A stretch of DNA of 64,000 nt. Source: Loktanella salsilacus (lineage in GTDB: Bacteria; Pseudomonadota; Alphaproteobacteria; Rhodobacterales; Rhodobacteraceae). Positions 18,640 through 28,127 of the stretch are shown here, piece after piece. Positions within the stretch are counted from its first letter, which is position 1. The number at the start of each line of letters is the position of its first letter. Where the stretch lies: the NCBI RefSeq assembly GCF_900114485.1, contig NZ_FOTF01000015.1:19966-83965 (forward strand). Reading direction: 5' to 3'. Under the pieces are notes generated by a model. It was not told the DNA's origin. It did no database searches and saw nothing but the letters and a program-made list of their open reading frames with translations. A program made the position numbers and the translations under genes.

Positions 18640-19272
18640 TTACCGGCGACGGTCACGGCGCGAGGACATGGGCTGGAACGCCACGCCAACATGCGCCTCG
18701 CAGTAGGGTTTGCCTTGCTGGCTGGGCAGGCCGCAGAACCAGAAATCAGGCGTTGCGGGATCGCCCACAGGCCATTTGCAAGTCTTCTCAGTCAGCTCCA
18801 TCAGGCCGATCCGTTTGGCGGTTTTTTCCACCTCGTTGACCTTTGCCAGTGCCTCTGGCGAAATTTCGTTCGCGCTGGGCTGCGGCGGCAGGGGCTGGCC
18901 AGCCGGAATGATCGCCCGGCGCGCTGCGCTAATCGGGATACCATTCTCGTCCAGCTCTTCCACCTCGACCGCATCGGGGTCGGGCTTGGGCTTGCGGGCC
19001 GGGGTCGCCGACTCGGTGCGCATGTGCGGCTTGTCTTCGAAAGCCGATACCGGCTTATCGATCACAGCAGGCGCGACCTCGGTGGCGGGGACGACTGCGG
19101 TTGCAGGCTCTGCGCTCGCCGCACCCGCGCGGTTCGACAGGCCCAAGCGATGGACCTTGCCGATCACAGCGTTGCGGGTAACGCCGCCCAGTTCCTTGGC
19201 GATCTGGCTCGCCGACTGGCCTTCGCCCCACATCCGCTTCAGGGTCTCGACACGTTCGTCTGTCCAGGACAT
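18640..19272 (-). CDS. gcrA: GcrA cell cycle regulator
   Basis: A 210-residue alphaproteobacterial transcription factor that partners with sigma-70 RNA polymerase and, in Caulobacter, activates methylated GANTC promoters. It starts at 19272 with MSWTDERVETLKRMWGEGQS, the invariant GcrA opening, preceded by GAAGG; the frame runs upstream but without family sequence. The helix-turn-helix region is ASQIAKELGGVTRNAVIGKVHRLGLS, cut by a proline/acid-rich linker of about 100 residues. The C-terminal domain has TCKWPVGDP, FCGLPS and YCEAHVGVAFQP, a zinc-like Cys/His set. Confidence 0.96.
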   Translation of the reverse strand: MSWTDERVETLKRMWGEGQSASQIAKELGGVTRNAVIGKVHRLGLSNRAGAASAEPATAVVPATEVAPAVIDKPVSAFEDKPHMRTESATPARKPKPDPDAVEVEELDENGIPISAARRAIIPAGQPLPPQPSANEISPEALAKVNEVEKTAKRIGLMELTEKTCKWPVGDPATPDFWFCGLPSQQGKPYCEAHVGVAFQPMSSRRDRRR

Positions 19273-19394
19273 ATGGCTTCCTTCGCTCTGACCCCATTCA
19301 AAGATGAGGCCTTGTCTAATCTCGTGATCCCCTATTCTAAGCATTGGGGCGCCGGAAGTGAAGGACCGCCCCACTAAAGATAAGGAAAGCCGCA

Positions 19395-20234
19395 ATGTCC
19401 GACCAATCAGCCACACAGTCAGGCGCTAAATCAGCGCCAAAGTCAGCGATGGGCGTGCGCCGCTTTGGCCGCGTGAACTGGGAAGGCACCCGCACGCTGG
19501 CCCTGCGCGAAGTGCGCCGCTTTATGAACGTCTGGTCGCAGACCGTCATGGCCCCCCTGATTAACGCAGGCCTGCTGCTGATGATCTTTACCATCGCCAT
19601 CGGCCCGCAACGCGGCGATGTGATGGGCGTGCCGTTCATGACCTTCCTTGCCCCCGGCATTTTGATCATGACCGTGATCCAGAACGCCTTTGCCAATACC
19701 TCCTCCAGCCTTGCCTCTGCCAAGGTCGGCGGCAATATCGTCGACACCCTGATGCCGCCGCTGTCCGCAGCAGAGCTGCTTTTCGGCTACCTTTTTGGCG
19801 CCGTCGCGCGCGGTCTGATCGTGGCAACGGTCATCGCGGCCGGTTCGTGGATATTCCTTGGCGTGCAGATACAGAACATCGGCTGGATGCTGACCTTTGT
19901 GCTGCTAGGGTCCATGTTCATGGGTGGCCTTGGCATGATCGCAGGCATTTTTGCCAATAAATTCGACCAGTTGTCCGCGATCTCGAACTTCCTGGTCACG
20001 CCGCTGTCGTTCCTGTCGGGTACCTTCTACAGCATCGACGCCTTGCCAGAGCCGCTGCGCATCGCGTCCCACGCCAACCCGTTCTTTTACATCATCGACG
20101 GTGTGCGCCGCGGCATGATCGGGGTGTCTGACAGCTCGCCGTGGCTCGGGCTGGTCGTTGTGCTGGCCGCCAATGTCGTCGTGCTGTCGGTCGTCTGGCG
20201 CTGGCTGGATAAGGGCTACCGCCTTAAGGCGTAA
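19395..20234 (+). CDS. ABC-2 type transporter permease
   Basis: A 279-residue membrane protein with about six helices. It follows the ABC-2 permease pattern: RTLALREVRRFMNVWSQTV before helix 1, and the characteristic SNFLVTPLSFLSGTFYSIDA with PLRIASHANPFFYIIDGVR near the end. Such permeases export polysaccharides, lipids or drugs with a separate ATPase. No ATPase gene is adjacent, so its partner is elsewhere in the genome. Divergent from gcrA and followed by a good terminator. Confidence 0.88.
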   Translation: MSDQSATQSGAKSAPKSAMGVRRFGRVNWEGTRTLALREVRRFMNVWSQTVMAPLINAGLLLMIFTIAIGPQRGDVMGVPFMTFLAPGILIMTVIQNAFANTSSSLASAKVGGNIVDTLMPPLSAAELLFGYLFGAVARGLIVATVIAAGSWIFLGVQIQNIGWMLTFVLLGSMFMGGLGMIAGIFANKFDQLSAISNFLVTPLSFLSGTFYSIDALPEPLRIASHANPFFYIIDGVRRGMIGVSDSSPWLGLVVVLAANVVVLSVVWRWLDKGYRLKA

Positions 20235-20268
20235 ACAGACTTCCCTAAAGTCACATCATCAGCTAACA

Positions 20269-20298
20269 GGGGCGCATGGATAACCGTGCGCCCCTTTT
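20269..20298 (+). terminator. Rho-independent terminator of the ABC-2 permease gene
   Basis: GGGGCGCA and TGCGCCCC form an 8-bp stem with a 10-base loop, followed by TTTT. A small GACGC-TAACA-GCGTC hairpin follows at about 20310. Confidence 0.75.
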
Positions 20299-20422
20299 CG
20301 TTCGACGCCGACGCTAACAGCGTCCGTCTTTGCACGTTCCATTCTTCCCCCCCATTATCGTTGACCCGGCGTCCCCTTGCGGGCATCAATCGGGCTTCAC
20401 GTTTGTCATAAGGGCCGATCCC

Positions 20423-21592
20423 ATGATCCCGACCGTTCTGCCGACCTATAACCGCGCACCGCTTGCCTTCGAAAAAGGGTCGGGCGCGTGGCTCACCACA
20501 ACAGACGGCCGCCGCTTTCTGGACTTCGGCGCAGGCATCGCGGTGAACAGCCTCGGCCACGCCAACCCCGCCCTGATCAAGGCGCTGACGGATCAGGCAG
20601 GCGCTGTGTGGCACGTGTCCAACCTTTATCAGATCCCTGCGCAGCAGGCGCTGGCCGACAAACTGGTAGAACACACCTTCGCCGACACAGTCTTCTTCAC
20701 CAATTCAGGGACAGAGGCGTGCGAGCTTGCGGTCAAAATGGCGCGCAAGCATTTCTATGACGCAGGCCAGCCGGACCGGACCGACATCATCACCTTCTCC
20801 GGCAGCTTCCATGGCCGCTCCTCGGCCGGTATCGCAGCCGCCGGGTCGGAAAAGATGACCAAAGGCTTCGGCCCCTTGCTGCCCGGTTTCGTGCATCTGG
20901 ACTTCGGCGACCATGACGCGCTGCGCGAGGCGGTAAAGTCCCCCACAGTCGCCGCGATCATGATCGAGCCTGTGCAAGGCGAAGGCGGCATCCGCCCCGT
21001 GCCCGACCAATGCCTGAAAGGTCTGCGCGATCTGGCGGACGAACACGGCATCCTGCTGATCTTTGACGAGGTGCAGTGCGGCGTCGGCCGGACCGGCAAG
21101 CTTTTCGCCCACGAATGGTCCGGCATCACGCCCGACATCATGATGGTCGCAAAAGGCATCGGCGGCGGCTTCCCCCTTGGCGCTGTGCTGGCCACCGAAC
21201 GCGCCGCGAACGGCATGACCGCTGGCACGCACGGCTCGACCTATGGCGGCAACCCGCTGGGCTGCGCTGTCGGAAATGCCGTCATGGACATCATCGCCGA
21301 CCCCGCCTTTCTGGCCGAAGTGAACCGCAAGGCCGCGCTCTTGCGCCAAAAACTCGAAGGCCTCACCGCGGCCCATCCGGGTGTCTTCACCGGCGTGCGT
21401 GGCTCCGGCCTGATGCTGGGCTTGATGTGCAAAGCCACCAACACCGATATCGTCAAGGCAGGCTATGACGCCGGCATCCTGACCGTTCCGGCCGCCGACA
21501 ACGTGATCCGCCTGCTGCCCCCCCTTAACCTGACCGACGACGACATCGCCGCCGCCGCAGACCTTCTCGACAAAGCGGCATCCACGATCTGA
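20423..21592 (+). CDS. argD: Acetylornithine aminotransferase family protein
   Basis: A 389-residue PLP-dependent class III aminotransferase for arginine synthesis. The start at 20423 follows AAGGG and gives [20 protein letters not shown]. Landmarks are [20 protein letters not shown] (phosphate binding), [24 protein letters not shown] (PLP ring contact) and the Schiff-base lysine in [15 protein letters not shown]. It is followed by argF after 82 bases, so the pair probably forms an operon for ornithine and citrulline synthesis. Succinyldiaminopimelate activity is also common in this family. Confidence 0.93.
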   Translation: MIPTVLPTYNRAPLAFEKGSGAWLTTTDGRRFLDFGAGIAVNSLGHANPALIKALTDQAGAVWHVSNLYQIPAQQALADKLVEHTFADTVFFTNSGTEACELAVKMARKHFYDAGQPDRTDIITFSGSFHGRSSAGIAAAGSEKMTKGFGPLLPGFVHLDFGDHDALREAVKSPTVAAIMIEPVQGEGGIRPVPDQCLKGLRDLADEHGILLIFDEVQCGVGRTGKLFAHEWSGITPDIMMVAKGIGGGFPLGAVLATERAANGMTAGTHGSTYGGNPLGCAVGNAVMDIIADPAFLAEVNRKAALLRQKLEGLTAAHPGVFTGVRGSGLMLGLMCKATNTDIVKAGYDAGILTVPAADNVIRLLPPLNLTDDDIAAAADLLDKAASTI

Positions 21593-21674
21593 TTTCACCT
21601 TGCCAAATAAACTCCACGGGGGGTCCGGGGGGCGTGAAGCCCACCGGTCCAACGCCCGCAAGAAAGCCCAAACT

Positions 21675-22577
21675 ATGACCCATTTCCTCGACATCCACAC
21701 CACACCCACTGCCGATCTGCGCGCCATCATCGACGATGCGCGCCGCATGAAAGACGCCCGCGCCGGCCTGCCCAAAGGCACCCCTGATACAGAGCAGCCT
21801 TTGGCAAACCACATGGTCGCGTTGATTTTTGAGAAGCCCTCGACCCGGACCCGCGTCAGCTTTGACGTCGGTGTGCGTCAGATGGGCGGGCAGACGATGG
21901 TGCTGTCGGGGGCTGACATGCAGCTGGGCCATGGGGAGACCATCGCCGACACGGCCCGCGTGCTGTCGCGCTATGTCGACATGATCATGATCCGCACGTT
22001 CGAGGAAGCAACCCTGCACGAGATGGCCGAACACGCCACCGTGCCAGTCATCAACGGGCTTACCAACCGCACCCACCCTTGCCAGATCATGGCCGATATC
22101 ATGACATTCGAGGAACATCGCGGCCCGATCAAAGGACGCAAAGTCGTCTGGTCCGGCGATGGCAACAACGTCTTTGCCAGCTTCGCCCACGCGGCCAAGC
22201 AGTTCGACTTTGACCTCGTATTTTCCGGCCCGCCGCCGCTTGATCCCGAACGCGCCCTCGATGGGCTCTATACGATCGAACGTGACCCGCAAAAGGCCGT
22301 GCAAGGCGCGGACCTTGTGGTCACCGATACTTGGGTCAGCATGCACGATCCCCAATCCGCGCGTGAACGGCGTCACAATCAGCTGCGCGGTTATCAGGTC
22401 ACGGAAACGCTGATGGGGCAGGCAAACAAGGACGCCTTGTTCATGCATTGCTTGCCGGCGCACCGGGATGACGAAGTCACCAGCGCTGTGATGGACGGCC
22501 CACATTCCGTCATTTTCGACGAGGCAGAGAACCGCCTGCACGCCCAAAAGGCCGTCATGCGGTATTGCTTGAAATAA
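21675..22577 (+). CDS. argF: Ornithine carbamoyltransferase
   Basis: A 300-residue enzyme that makes citrulline from ornithine and carbamoyl phosphate. The carbamoyl-phosphate motif is [14 protein letters not shown], with HPCQIMAD and the ornithine-site [13 protein letters not shown]. The start at 21675 ([15 protein letters not shown]) matches the family; ribosome site AAGAAAG is weak. The upstream frame is open but the extra 25 codons are unlike the family. It follows argD and uses the product of carB at the left end of the window. Confidence 0.96.
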   Translation: MTHFLDIHTTPTADLRAIIDDARRMKDARAGLPKGTPDTEQPLANHMVALIFEKPSTRTRVSFDVGVRQMGGQTMVLSGADMQLGHGETIADTARVLSRYVDMIMIRTFEEATLHEMAEHATVPVINGLTNRTHPCQIMADIMTFEEHRGPIKGRKVVWSGDGNNVFASFAHAAKQFDFDLVFSGPPPLDPERALDGLYTIERDPQKAVQGADLVVTDTWVSMHDPQSARERRHNQLRGYQVTETLMGQANKDALFMHCLPAHRDDEVTSAVMDGPHSVIFDEAENRLHAQKAVMRYCLK

Positions 22578-22659
22578 CCGTTGCGTTTCGGTTCGCGCCG
22601 CGCCCAATGTGGCGCGCGGCGCGGACTGATCCGGCCGCACTGCAGGATCGGACAGCACC

Positions 22660-23160
22660 ATGTATTCTATCGTTATTCCTGCGCTGCAACGCAGCCTCAC
22701 CGCCCTCGCGCGGATCCTGACCAAGGCAGAGGCGCATTGCACCGATCACAAGATCGCACCCGATGTCCTGCTGGCCGCGCGGCTGTTTCCCGACATGCTG
22801 CCCCTGTCGCGCCAAGTGCAACTGACCTGCGACTTTGCGACCCGCATGAACGCCCGCCTGACCGGGGCCACCGTGCCAAACCATCCCGACACGGAAACCA
22901 CTTTTGCGCAGCTCAAAGCGCGCATCGCGACCGTGCAGGCCGAACTGGCCAATGCGACCCCGGACGGCTTCAAAGACGCCGCCACCCGGTCCATCACCTT
23001 TAAGGCTGGCCCGTCAGAGATGACGCTCTCTGGCCAGGACTACTACGCCCATTTCGCGCTGCCCCAGTTCTATTTTCACATGAGCATGGCCTACGCGATC
23101 CTGCGCCACAGCGGTGTGGTCTTGGGCAAACGCGACTACATGGCCGCGCCAGAGGCGTAG
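22660..23160 (+). CDS. DUF1993 family protein
   Basis: A 166-residue protein opening with MYSIVIPALQRSLTALARIL and containing RLFPDMLPLSRQVQLTCDFA and FALPQFYFHMSMAYAILRHSG, all typical of DUF1993. The family adopts a DinB-like four-helix bundle; no activity is known. No signal peptide is seen. The next gene starts 4 bases after its stop codon, so the two are probably co-transcribed. Confidence 0.88.
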   Translation: MYSIVIPALQRSLTALARILTKAEAHCTDHKIAPDVLLAARLFPDMLPLSRQVQLTCDFATRMNARLTGATVPNHPDTETTFAQLKARIATVQAELANATPDGFKDAATRSITFKAGPSEMTLSGQDYYAHFALPQFYFHMSMAYAILRHSGVVLGKRDYMAAPEA

Positions 23161-23164
23161 CCCA

Positions 23165-23722
23165 ATGACCGCCACGGCCCTGCTGTTGATCGACCTGCAA
23201 CACGCCTTTGCCATGCGCACCGCAGCCGGTGTGCCCCGGTCCAATCCGGGGGCAGAGGCTGCGATCGCCCGCCTTGTGTCGCAGGCCCGCGCGCGGGGCG
23301 TGGCGGTCATGCATGTCCATCACGACGACCCTAATCCAGCCTCCGCTTTTCGCGCAGACCAGCCGGGCGGTCAGCCGCTGCCCTGCGCCGCGCCCTTGCC
23401 GGGCGAGCCGGTGTTTTTCAAAACCGGATCATCAGGTTTCAGCGGTACCGGGTTATCCACCGCTTTGCAGGACATAGGCATCACGCGGCTGATCGTGGCA
23501 GGGGCCGCGATTGACTATTGCGTGTCATCAACCGTGCGCGCGGCGTCCGATCTGGGATTTGCTGTTGATCTGGTGACAGACGCGGTGTTCGGCTTTGCCG
23601 CCACGGGCCCGGACGGCGCTGTGCACGACCCTGACATTGTGCTGTCGGTCACGCTTGCCGCGCTCGGCGCGGATTTTGCGCGCCTTGTCACCGCTGATAC
23701 GGTGGTCTGGCCAGCGGCGTAA
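23165..23722 (+). CDS. Isochorismatase-like cysteine hydrolase
   Basis: A 185-residue hydrolase. The catalytic triad candidates are Asp10 in LLLIDLQHAF, Lys in FFKTGSSGFSGTG and Cys in AAIDYCVSSTVRAA, with a cis-peptide-like Gly-Ala-Ala before it. ATG at 23165 lies 4 bases past the DUF1993 stop. Members cleave amides such as nicotinamide, N-carbamoyl compounds or ureas; the substrate is not indicated here. Confidence 0.88.
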   Translation: MTATALLLIDLQHAFAMRTAAGVPRSNPGAEAAIARLVSQARARGVAVMHVHHDDPNPASAFRADQPGGQPLPCAAPLPGEPVFFKTGSSGFSGTGLSTALQDIGITRLIVAGAAIDYCVSSTVRAASDLGFAVDLVTDAVFGFAATGPDGAVHDPDIVLSVTLAALGADFARLVTADTVVWPAA

Positions 23723-23740
23723 GGCACGCGCGCAGCGCGA

Positions 23741-24184
23741 TCAGATGGCGCGCAGCGCCTTCACATAACCCTTTTCCGTCAGCAGCTTTGCTGCCTTGGC
23801 CAAGCTGACCCAACGCCGCTCGCGCCGCTTGTATTCGGGGAACTTGCGCACCAGCTGGCGCACCTTCACGCCGTAAACGCGGACGCGGGCAGGGATTTCT
23901 TCGCCGCTGTCAAAGCGCTTTACGCCGTCAAATTTGGCAATCGGCTTAGGCGTCACGCGTCCCTCGCGTACGCCAGCCTCTTCCCATGCTTCTTGCAGCG
24001 CGGCATCGCCGTCGCTTAGCCCGTCAATCGGCCAACCTTTGGGCAAAATCCAACGCCCCCGAGAGCTGGTGACAAGCAATACCTCGCGGCCTTTTGCCCC
24101 TTTGCGGTGGCAAAGGGCGGCAACTTGAACCCGTGGTTCTGGCGTGACGATGACGTGGTCTTCAAATTTTTCAGTTATGGACAT
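23741..24184 (-). CDS. NUDIX hydrolase
   Basis: A 147-residue pyrophosphohydrolase. The Nudix box is recognisable as PKGWPIDG followed by ALQEAWEEAGV: the metal-binding Glu residues of the E-x2-EE core are kept, while the usual Glu after G-x5 is Leu and the Arg is Gln. This pattern fits the alphaproteobacterial group close to diphosphoinositol/diadenosine polyphosphate hydrolases. The last 30 residues (KYRRERRWVS-like basic stretch, then LTEKGYVKALRAI) are typical of this group. Confidence 0.86.
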   Translation of the reverse strand: MSITEKFEDHVIVTPEPRVQVAALCHRKGAKGREVLLVTSSRGRWILPKGWPIDGLSDGDAALQEAWEEAGVREGRVTPKPIAKFDGVKRFDSGEEIPARVRVYGVKVRQLVRKFPEYKRRERRWVSLAKAAKLLTEKGYVKALRAI

Positions 24185-24301
24185 ACTCGGTACTCAATAC
24201 GAAAATCGTTTTTTATCTATGAATAACATAGGTCAATGCAGCGGAATCGCAACACATCCTGCATTTTCAGGGTCACTGCGCTTGCAATTGCGTGATTTTT
24301 G

Positions 24302-26710
24302 TCATGTTCCGCGCGGTTTTGCCCGCAAAGTAGGATCAGCTTGTGTCGGATCCTCTGGCCAAGGGTGGCGCGGATATCGCCCGCGCATGTCGCGGCGCAC
24401 GTCAGCATAGCTGCTGGCCCAAAAACCGGGAATGTCCTGCGTGACCTGCACGGGCTTTTGCCCGGGCGACAACAGCACGACGCGCAGCGGGGTGTCGCCG
24501 ACCATTGGATGCGCGGTTTGCCCGAACATTTCCTGAATGCGCAGCGTAATTTGCGGCGCATCCCCGCTGTAATCAATCGCGATTCGCCGCCCCAAAGGTG
24601 TCGTGAAATGCCCCGGTGCCGCCCGGTCCAGCCGCTGCATCTGGTCCCAGTCCAGCACGCCGCGCAGCGCGTCCAGCAGATCAAACCGCCCCCAATCCGC
24701 GGCAGAGCGCACGCCCCCCAGATGTGGCGGCAGCCAGTCCTGCACCGTGTCCAACAACGCCTCTTCGCGCATATCCGGCAGGCCGGGCACCAGGGCGACG
24801 CGGGCCAGAAACAGCTGCGCAGCCTTGCCCGGACGCAGACCAAGCTGGCGCACGCCGTCCAGCATCGCCAACGCCACGGCATCTTGCGGCGCATCAGTCC
24901 AGCGCCGGGCGTCCAGCACCAGCGCGCCAAAGCGTTCCTGCCGTTCCGTCACAACGCGTGCGTCGCGCCGATCCCAGCGGCACACGTCATGCCATGCAAT
25001 GGCATCCGCGTGCACGGCCCGCAGGTCCGCCAGCCCGATCACAGCGGCCTGCCTGATCTTGGCCTCGCGCGGGTTGCCGTCCGTATCGGTCACGACCAAC
25101 ATGCGCTGCCCGGCCAGCGGATCAGCCGCATCCAGCATCGCCCCCTTGCCGCCCGACAGCAAATAGCGCGGATCATCCCCCGCCCGGCGCAGCGCAACGC
25201 GGTCGGGATAGGCCAGCGCAGCCATCTGACCAAGGCTCAGCGCGGGCCCCTGCGGCAACCCTTTGGCCAGCCGCTTTGCCTCTGCCCGGATCTGCGCAAG
25301 GGCAGGGGCATGCACTGTGGCCGCCGTTGCATCGCCGCGCATCGCCGCCACCCGCAGCGCCAAATCACTGCCCGCTCCGCGCAATGGATCACGCGCCTCT
25401 AGTAGCGCTGCTAAGGGGGCCGCCTGCGCGCCAGCCCGCGCGAGCATATGCCCCAGCCGGGGATGCACAGGCAGCAACGCCAGCTTGCGTCCATGCGTGG
25501 TGATGCCACCCCGCGCGTCCAAGGCACCAAGATCGCAGAGCAAGGCGCGGGCCTCGGCCAGCGCCACCTCTGGCGGGGGCGTCAAGAACGCCAGATCATC
25601 GCTGCCCCACAGCGCCAATTCCAGCGCGAGCGCGGTCAGGTCAGCTCTCACGATCTCTGGCGGTGCAAAGGCGGGCAGGGCCCCGTCCTCGCCCTTGGTC
25701 CACATGCGATAGGCCGTGCCGGGGGCGACGCGGCCCGCGCGGCCGGCGCGTTGGTCGGCCTCGGCGCGGCTGACCCGTTCCGTCACAAGCCGCGCCATGC
25801 CGCTGCCCGGATCAAATCGCGCCCGCCGCGCCCGGCCCGCATCCACAACAACCCGCACGTCTTGGATCGTCAGTGCCGTTTCGGCGATCGCCGTCGACAG
25901 CACGATCTTGCGCCCTTGTTGCACGGGCGCAATCGCAGCGCGCTGCGCGGCAAAGGGCAGCGCACCGTATAGCGGCCTGACCGCGCAGCCATCAGGCAAA
26001 CGACCCTTCAAGGCCCCTTCGACCGCGCGGATTTCACCCTCTCCGGGCAAAAACACGAGAACACCGCCAGAGGTCTGCGGCACGATCTGCATCAGATGAT
26101 CTGCCACCGCCTCGGCCAGGCGCGCACGCGGCGGCAAGGCACGGTCCAGATATTGGACCTCGACCGGAAAGGCGCGGCCTTCGGACGTCACGATGGGGGC
26201 GCCGTCCAGCATTGCCGCAACGGGTGCAGCGTCCAGCGTTGCCGACATGACCACCAAGGCCAGATCGGGGCGCAACGCGCCGCGTGCTTCCCAAACAAGG
26301 GCAAGCCCCAGATCAGCATGCAAGGACCGTTCGTGAAATTCGTCAAAGATGACAGTGCCAACACCGCGCAGCTCTGGGTCCGTTTGCACCATCCGGGTCA
26401 AGATACCCTCGGTCACCACAAGAATACGGCAGTCTGGCCCAACGCTCGATTCGCCGCGCATGCGGTATCCCACGCGGCCGCCGACGTCTTCGCCCAGTTG
26501 CTGCGCAAGCCGCTCTGCCGCGGCCCGCACCGCCAAACGGCGCGGCTCTAGCATGATGATCTGCCCGGCAAAGCCCGCCTCTAGCAGCGCCAGCGGTACT
26601 CGGCTGGTCTTGCCCGCCCCCGGCGGCGCCTGCAGCACGACACGGCCATGACCGCGCAACGCGGACACGACATCCCCTAGCACGTCGTCAATCGGCAGCA
26701 TGTCCGTCAT
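24302..26710 (-). CDS. hrpB: ATP-dependent helicase HrpB
   Basis: An 802-residue DEAH-type helicase, near the family's usual 800-830. Motif I is VLQAPPGAGKTSRVP, motif II FDEFHERSLHADLGLAL (DEFH variant), motif III MSATLDA, motif V STAIAETALTIQDVRVVVDA and motif VI QRAGRAGRVAPG. The C-terminal HrpB-specific domain includes YSGDAPQITLRIQEMFGQ. ATG at 26710 follows AAGGGA. In bacteria HrpB function is poorly defined; the enzyme is predicted to act on RNA or DNA structures. Confidence 0.95.
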   Translation of the reverse strand: MTDMLPIDDVLGDVVSALRGHGRVVLQAPPGAGKTSRVPLALLEAGFAGQIIMLEPRRLAVRAAAERLAQQLGEDVGGRVGYRMRGESSVGPDCRILVVTEGILTRMVQTDPELRGVGTVIFDEFHERSLHADLGLALVWEARGALRPDLALVVMSATLDAAPVAAMLDGAPIVTSEGRAFPVEVQYLDRALPPRARLAEAVADHLMQIVPQTSGGVLVFLPGEGEIRAVEGALKGRLPDGCAVRPLYGALPFAAQRAAIAPVQQGRKIVLSTAIAETALTIQDVRVVVDAGRARRARFDPGSGMARLVTERVSRAEADQRAGRAGRVAPGTAYRMWTKGEDGALPAFAPPEIVRADLTALALELALWGSDDLAFLTPPPEVALAEARALLCDLGALDARGGITTHGRKLALLPVHPRLGHMLARAGAQAAPLAALLEARDPLRGAGSDLALRVAAMRGDATAATVHAPALAQIRAEAKRLAKGLPQGPALSLGQMAALAYPDRVALRRAGDDPRYLLSGGKGAMLDAADPLAGQRMLVVTDTDGNPREAKIRQAAVIGLADLRAVHADAIAWHDVCRWDRRDARVVTERQERFGALVLDARRWTDAPQDAVALAMLDGVRQLGLRPGKAAQLFLARVALVPGLPDMREEALLDTVQDWLPPHLGGVRSAADWGRFDLLDALRGVLDWDQMQRLDRAAPGHFTTPLGRRIAIDYSGDAPQITLRIQEMFGQTAHPMVGDTPLRVVLLSPGQKPVQVTQDIPGFWASSYADVRRDMRGRYPRHPWPEDPTQADPTLRAKPRGT

Positions 26711-26725
26711 CAGGCATCCCTTTTC

Positions 26726-26756
26726 ATCTGGCCCGGTAAACTCCCGCCGGAGGCCT
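26726..26756 (-). repeat. Dispersed Rhodobacterales hairpin element, degenerate copy
   Basis: On the minus strand GCCTCCGGCGGGAG is followed by TTTACCGGGCCAGATG, closely matching the degenerate copy near 2493. It lies just upstream of hrpB. Confidence 0.55.
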
Positions 26757-26810
26757 CATGCCGCAGGCATGACAAACACCCCGCCGCAGGCCCAAATCAT
26801 CCAGCAATGC

Positions 26811-26842
26811 AAAAGGCCCGGCGCTTGCGCGACCGGGCCTTT
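26811..26842 (-). terminator. Rho-independent terminator of rpmB
   Basis: AAAGGCCCGG and CCGGGCCTTT form a 10-bp stem with an 11-base loop, followed on the minus strand by TTTTGC. It lies 24 bases past the rpmB stop. Confidence 0.8.
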
Positions 26843-26865
26843 CGTCAACTCTTCAAAGCAGGTGC

Positions 26866-27162
26866 TTACGCAGTAGCGGCAGCAGCAGTCGCCTTGGCGA
26901 TATCTTTTTTGACCTTCAGCGCGTCGGGCGACAGTTCAGCGTCCTTGGCTTTTTTCATGAAGGCGTCCAGACCACCGCGGTGATCGACAGTCCGCAGCGC
27001 CGCATTCGAGATGCGGAACTTGAACGAGCGACCCAGCAGGTCGGACATCAGTGTGACGTCCTGCAGGTTCGGCAGGAACCGGCGGCGGGTGTGGTTTTTG
27101 GCGTGGGACACGTTGTTGCCCGACATCGGGCCTTTTCCGGTCAGATCGCAGCGGCGCGACAT
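26866..27162 (-). CDS. rpmB: 50S ribosomal protein L28
   Basis: A 98-residue ribosomal protein with the family opening [20 protein letters not shown] and the basic stretch [18 protein letters not shown]. The C-terminal extension, rich in Lys and Ala ([19 protein letters not shown]), is normal for alphaproteobacteria. I start at 27162; the open frame continues upstream without family sequence. Confidence 0.96.
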   Translation of the reverse strand: MSRRCDLTGKGPMSGNNVSHAKNHTRRRFLPNLQDVTLMSDLLGRSFKFRISNAALRTVDHRGGLDAFMKKAKDAELSPDALKVKKDIAKATAAAATA

Positions 27163-27290
27163 GGGCATCATCCTTCGTGGCTTGGCGGGGACCATTATGG
27201 TCCGGGCCGTCTTAGGGGACAGGTCCTGATGGACCGTCCGATTGGTTGAAACACCCCCGCACTGGGGGCCGTGAATTCAGTTAGCAGCGC

Positions 27291-28127
27291 CTACGCAGAA
27301 TCCCTGTCCTCGTCAACCCCGTCCTGTGCGGCATCCACCATATTCGCGGCACTTTGCCGTGCAATGCTGGACCAAACCGGGTGCCGGGCTGCGCTGGCGT
27401 GCTGCAATCCGCGCCAATAGGCAGGGTTGCTGGCGCGGGCGCTGCGGTGCGTGGATAGCACTTGGCCCGCCCCGCGCGCGGGGTCAAGTGCCAGCGCCTG
27501 GATTAGGCCGGCCCGCTGCACGCCGCGCAGGATTCGGGTGCAGGGATGGCCGCCGCCAGGCAGGCGCACCAGCGCCACGCGGGGAAATAACACCTGCAGC
27601 ATGCGCGCATGGGTCAGATCAGCAAGGTTGAACGGATCAAGCAGGATGTGGCCGCGCAAGCTGCCGTCAAAGATGGCCGTCAAATCGCCAAGCGCCGGAT
27701 CAAAGCGGCGGGCCTCGCGGCGGTAGCGGGTCTCGAACGGAACCAACTGCGGCGCGATCGACACCTGAGGCGAGACGGCGACGACATGCGACAGGCCCAG
27801 CACCTGTGAAAAGCGGAACGCGCCAAACCCGCCCATGGAATAGCCGATCGCCTGCGCAGCTGTATAATTCTTGCGCAGATCGCGGCAGACAGATTCGAGC
27901 GCCGCCGTATCCGCATTTATAAACCAGTCATTGTCGCGCGTGGCGATCATCAGCTGGTCAAATCCCGCCTTGGCAAACTGCTCTGACGGCACCACGGGAC
28001 CGAATCCATCCCGGTCCAGCCGCCGATAATCAAAGGTCACCATCAATCGGTCCGCGCCGCGCTGGACCAGATCAGCGCGCAGATGCTCGCCGTCCAGCAG
28101 GCGCGTGATTTTAGCGGGCTCCGTCAT
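27291..28127 (-). CDS. Alpha/beta hydrolase fold protein
   Basis: A 278-residue protein with a nucleophile elbow at Ser97 (AIGYSMGGFGAFRFSQVL) and a likely catalytic His193 (LPGGGHPCTRILRG). The N-terminal half resembles serine hydrolases of unknown substrate; the last 80 residues are Ala/Arg-rich and low in structure. Its start codon overlaps the meaB stop codon (ATGA), so it is translated with meaB. A role in acyl-CoA or ester metabolism is only a guess from that coupling. Confidence 0.72.
   Translation of the reverse strand: MTEPAKITRLLDGEHLRADLVQRGADRLMVTFDYRRLDRDGFGPVVPSEQFAKAGFDQLMIATRDNDWFINADTAALESVCRDLRKNYTAAQAIGYSMGGFGAFRFSQVLGLSHVVAVSPQVSIAPQLVPFETRYRREARRFDPALGDLTAIFDGSLRGHILLDPFNLADLTHARMLQVLFPRVALVRLPGGGHPCTRILRGVQRAGLIQALALDPARGAGQVLSTHRSARASNPAYWRGLQHASAARHPVWSSIARQSAANMVDAAQDGVDEDRDSA

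Noticed and set aside
20705..22742. Two long minus-strand frames (369 and 405 codons) across argD-argF
   Set aside because: Both are antisense to well-supported arginine genes and show no domain signatures.
24299..25402. Open frame of 367 codons antisense to hrpB
   Set aside because: Gln/Arg/His-rich shadow frame without motifs.
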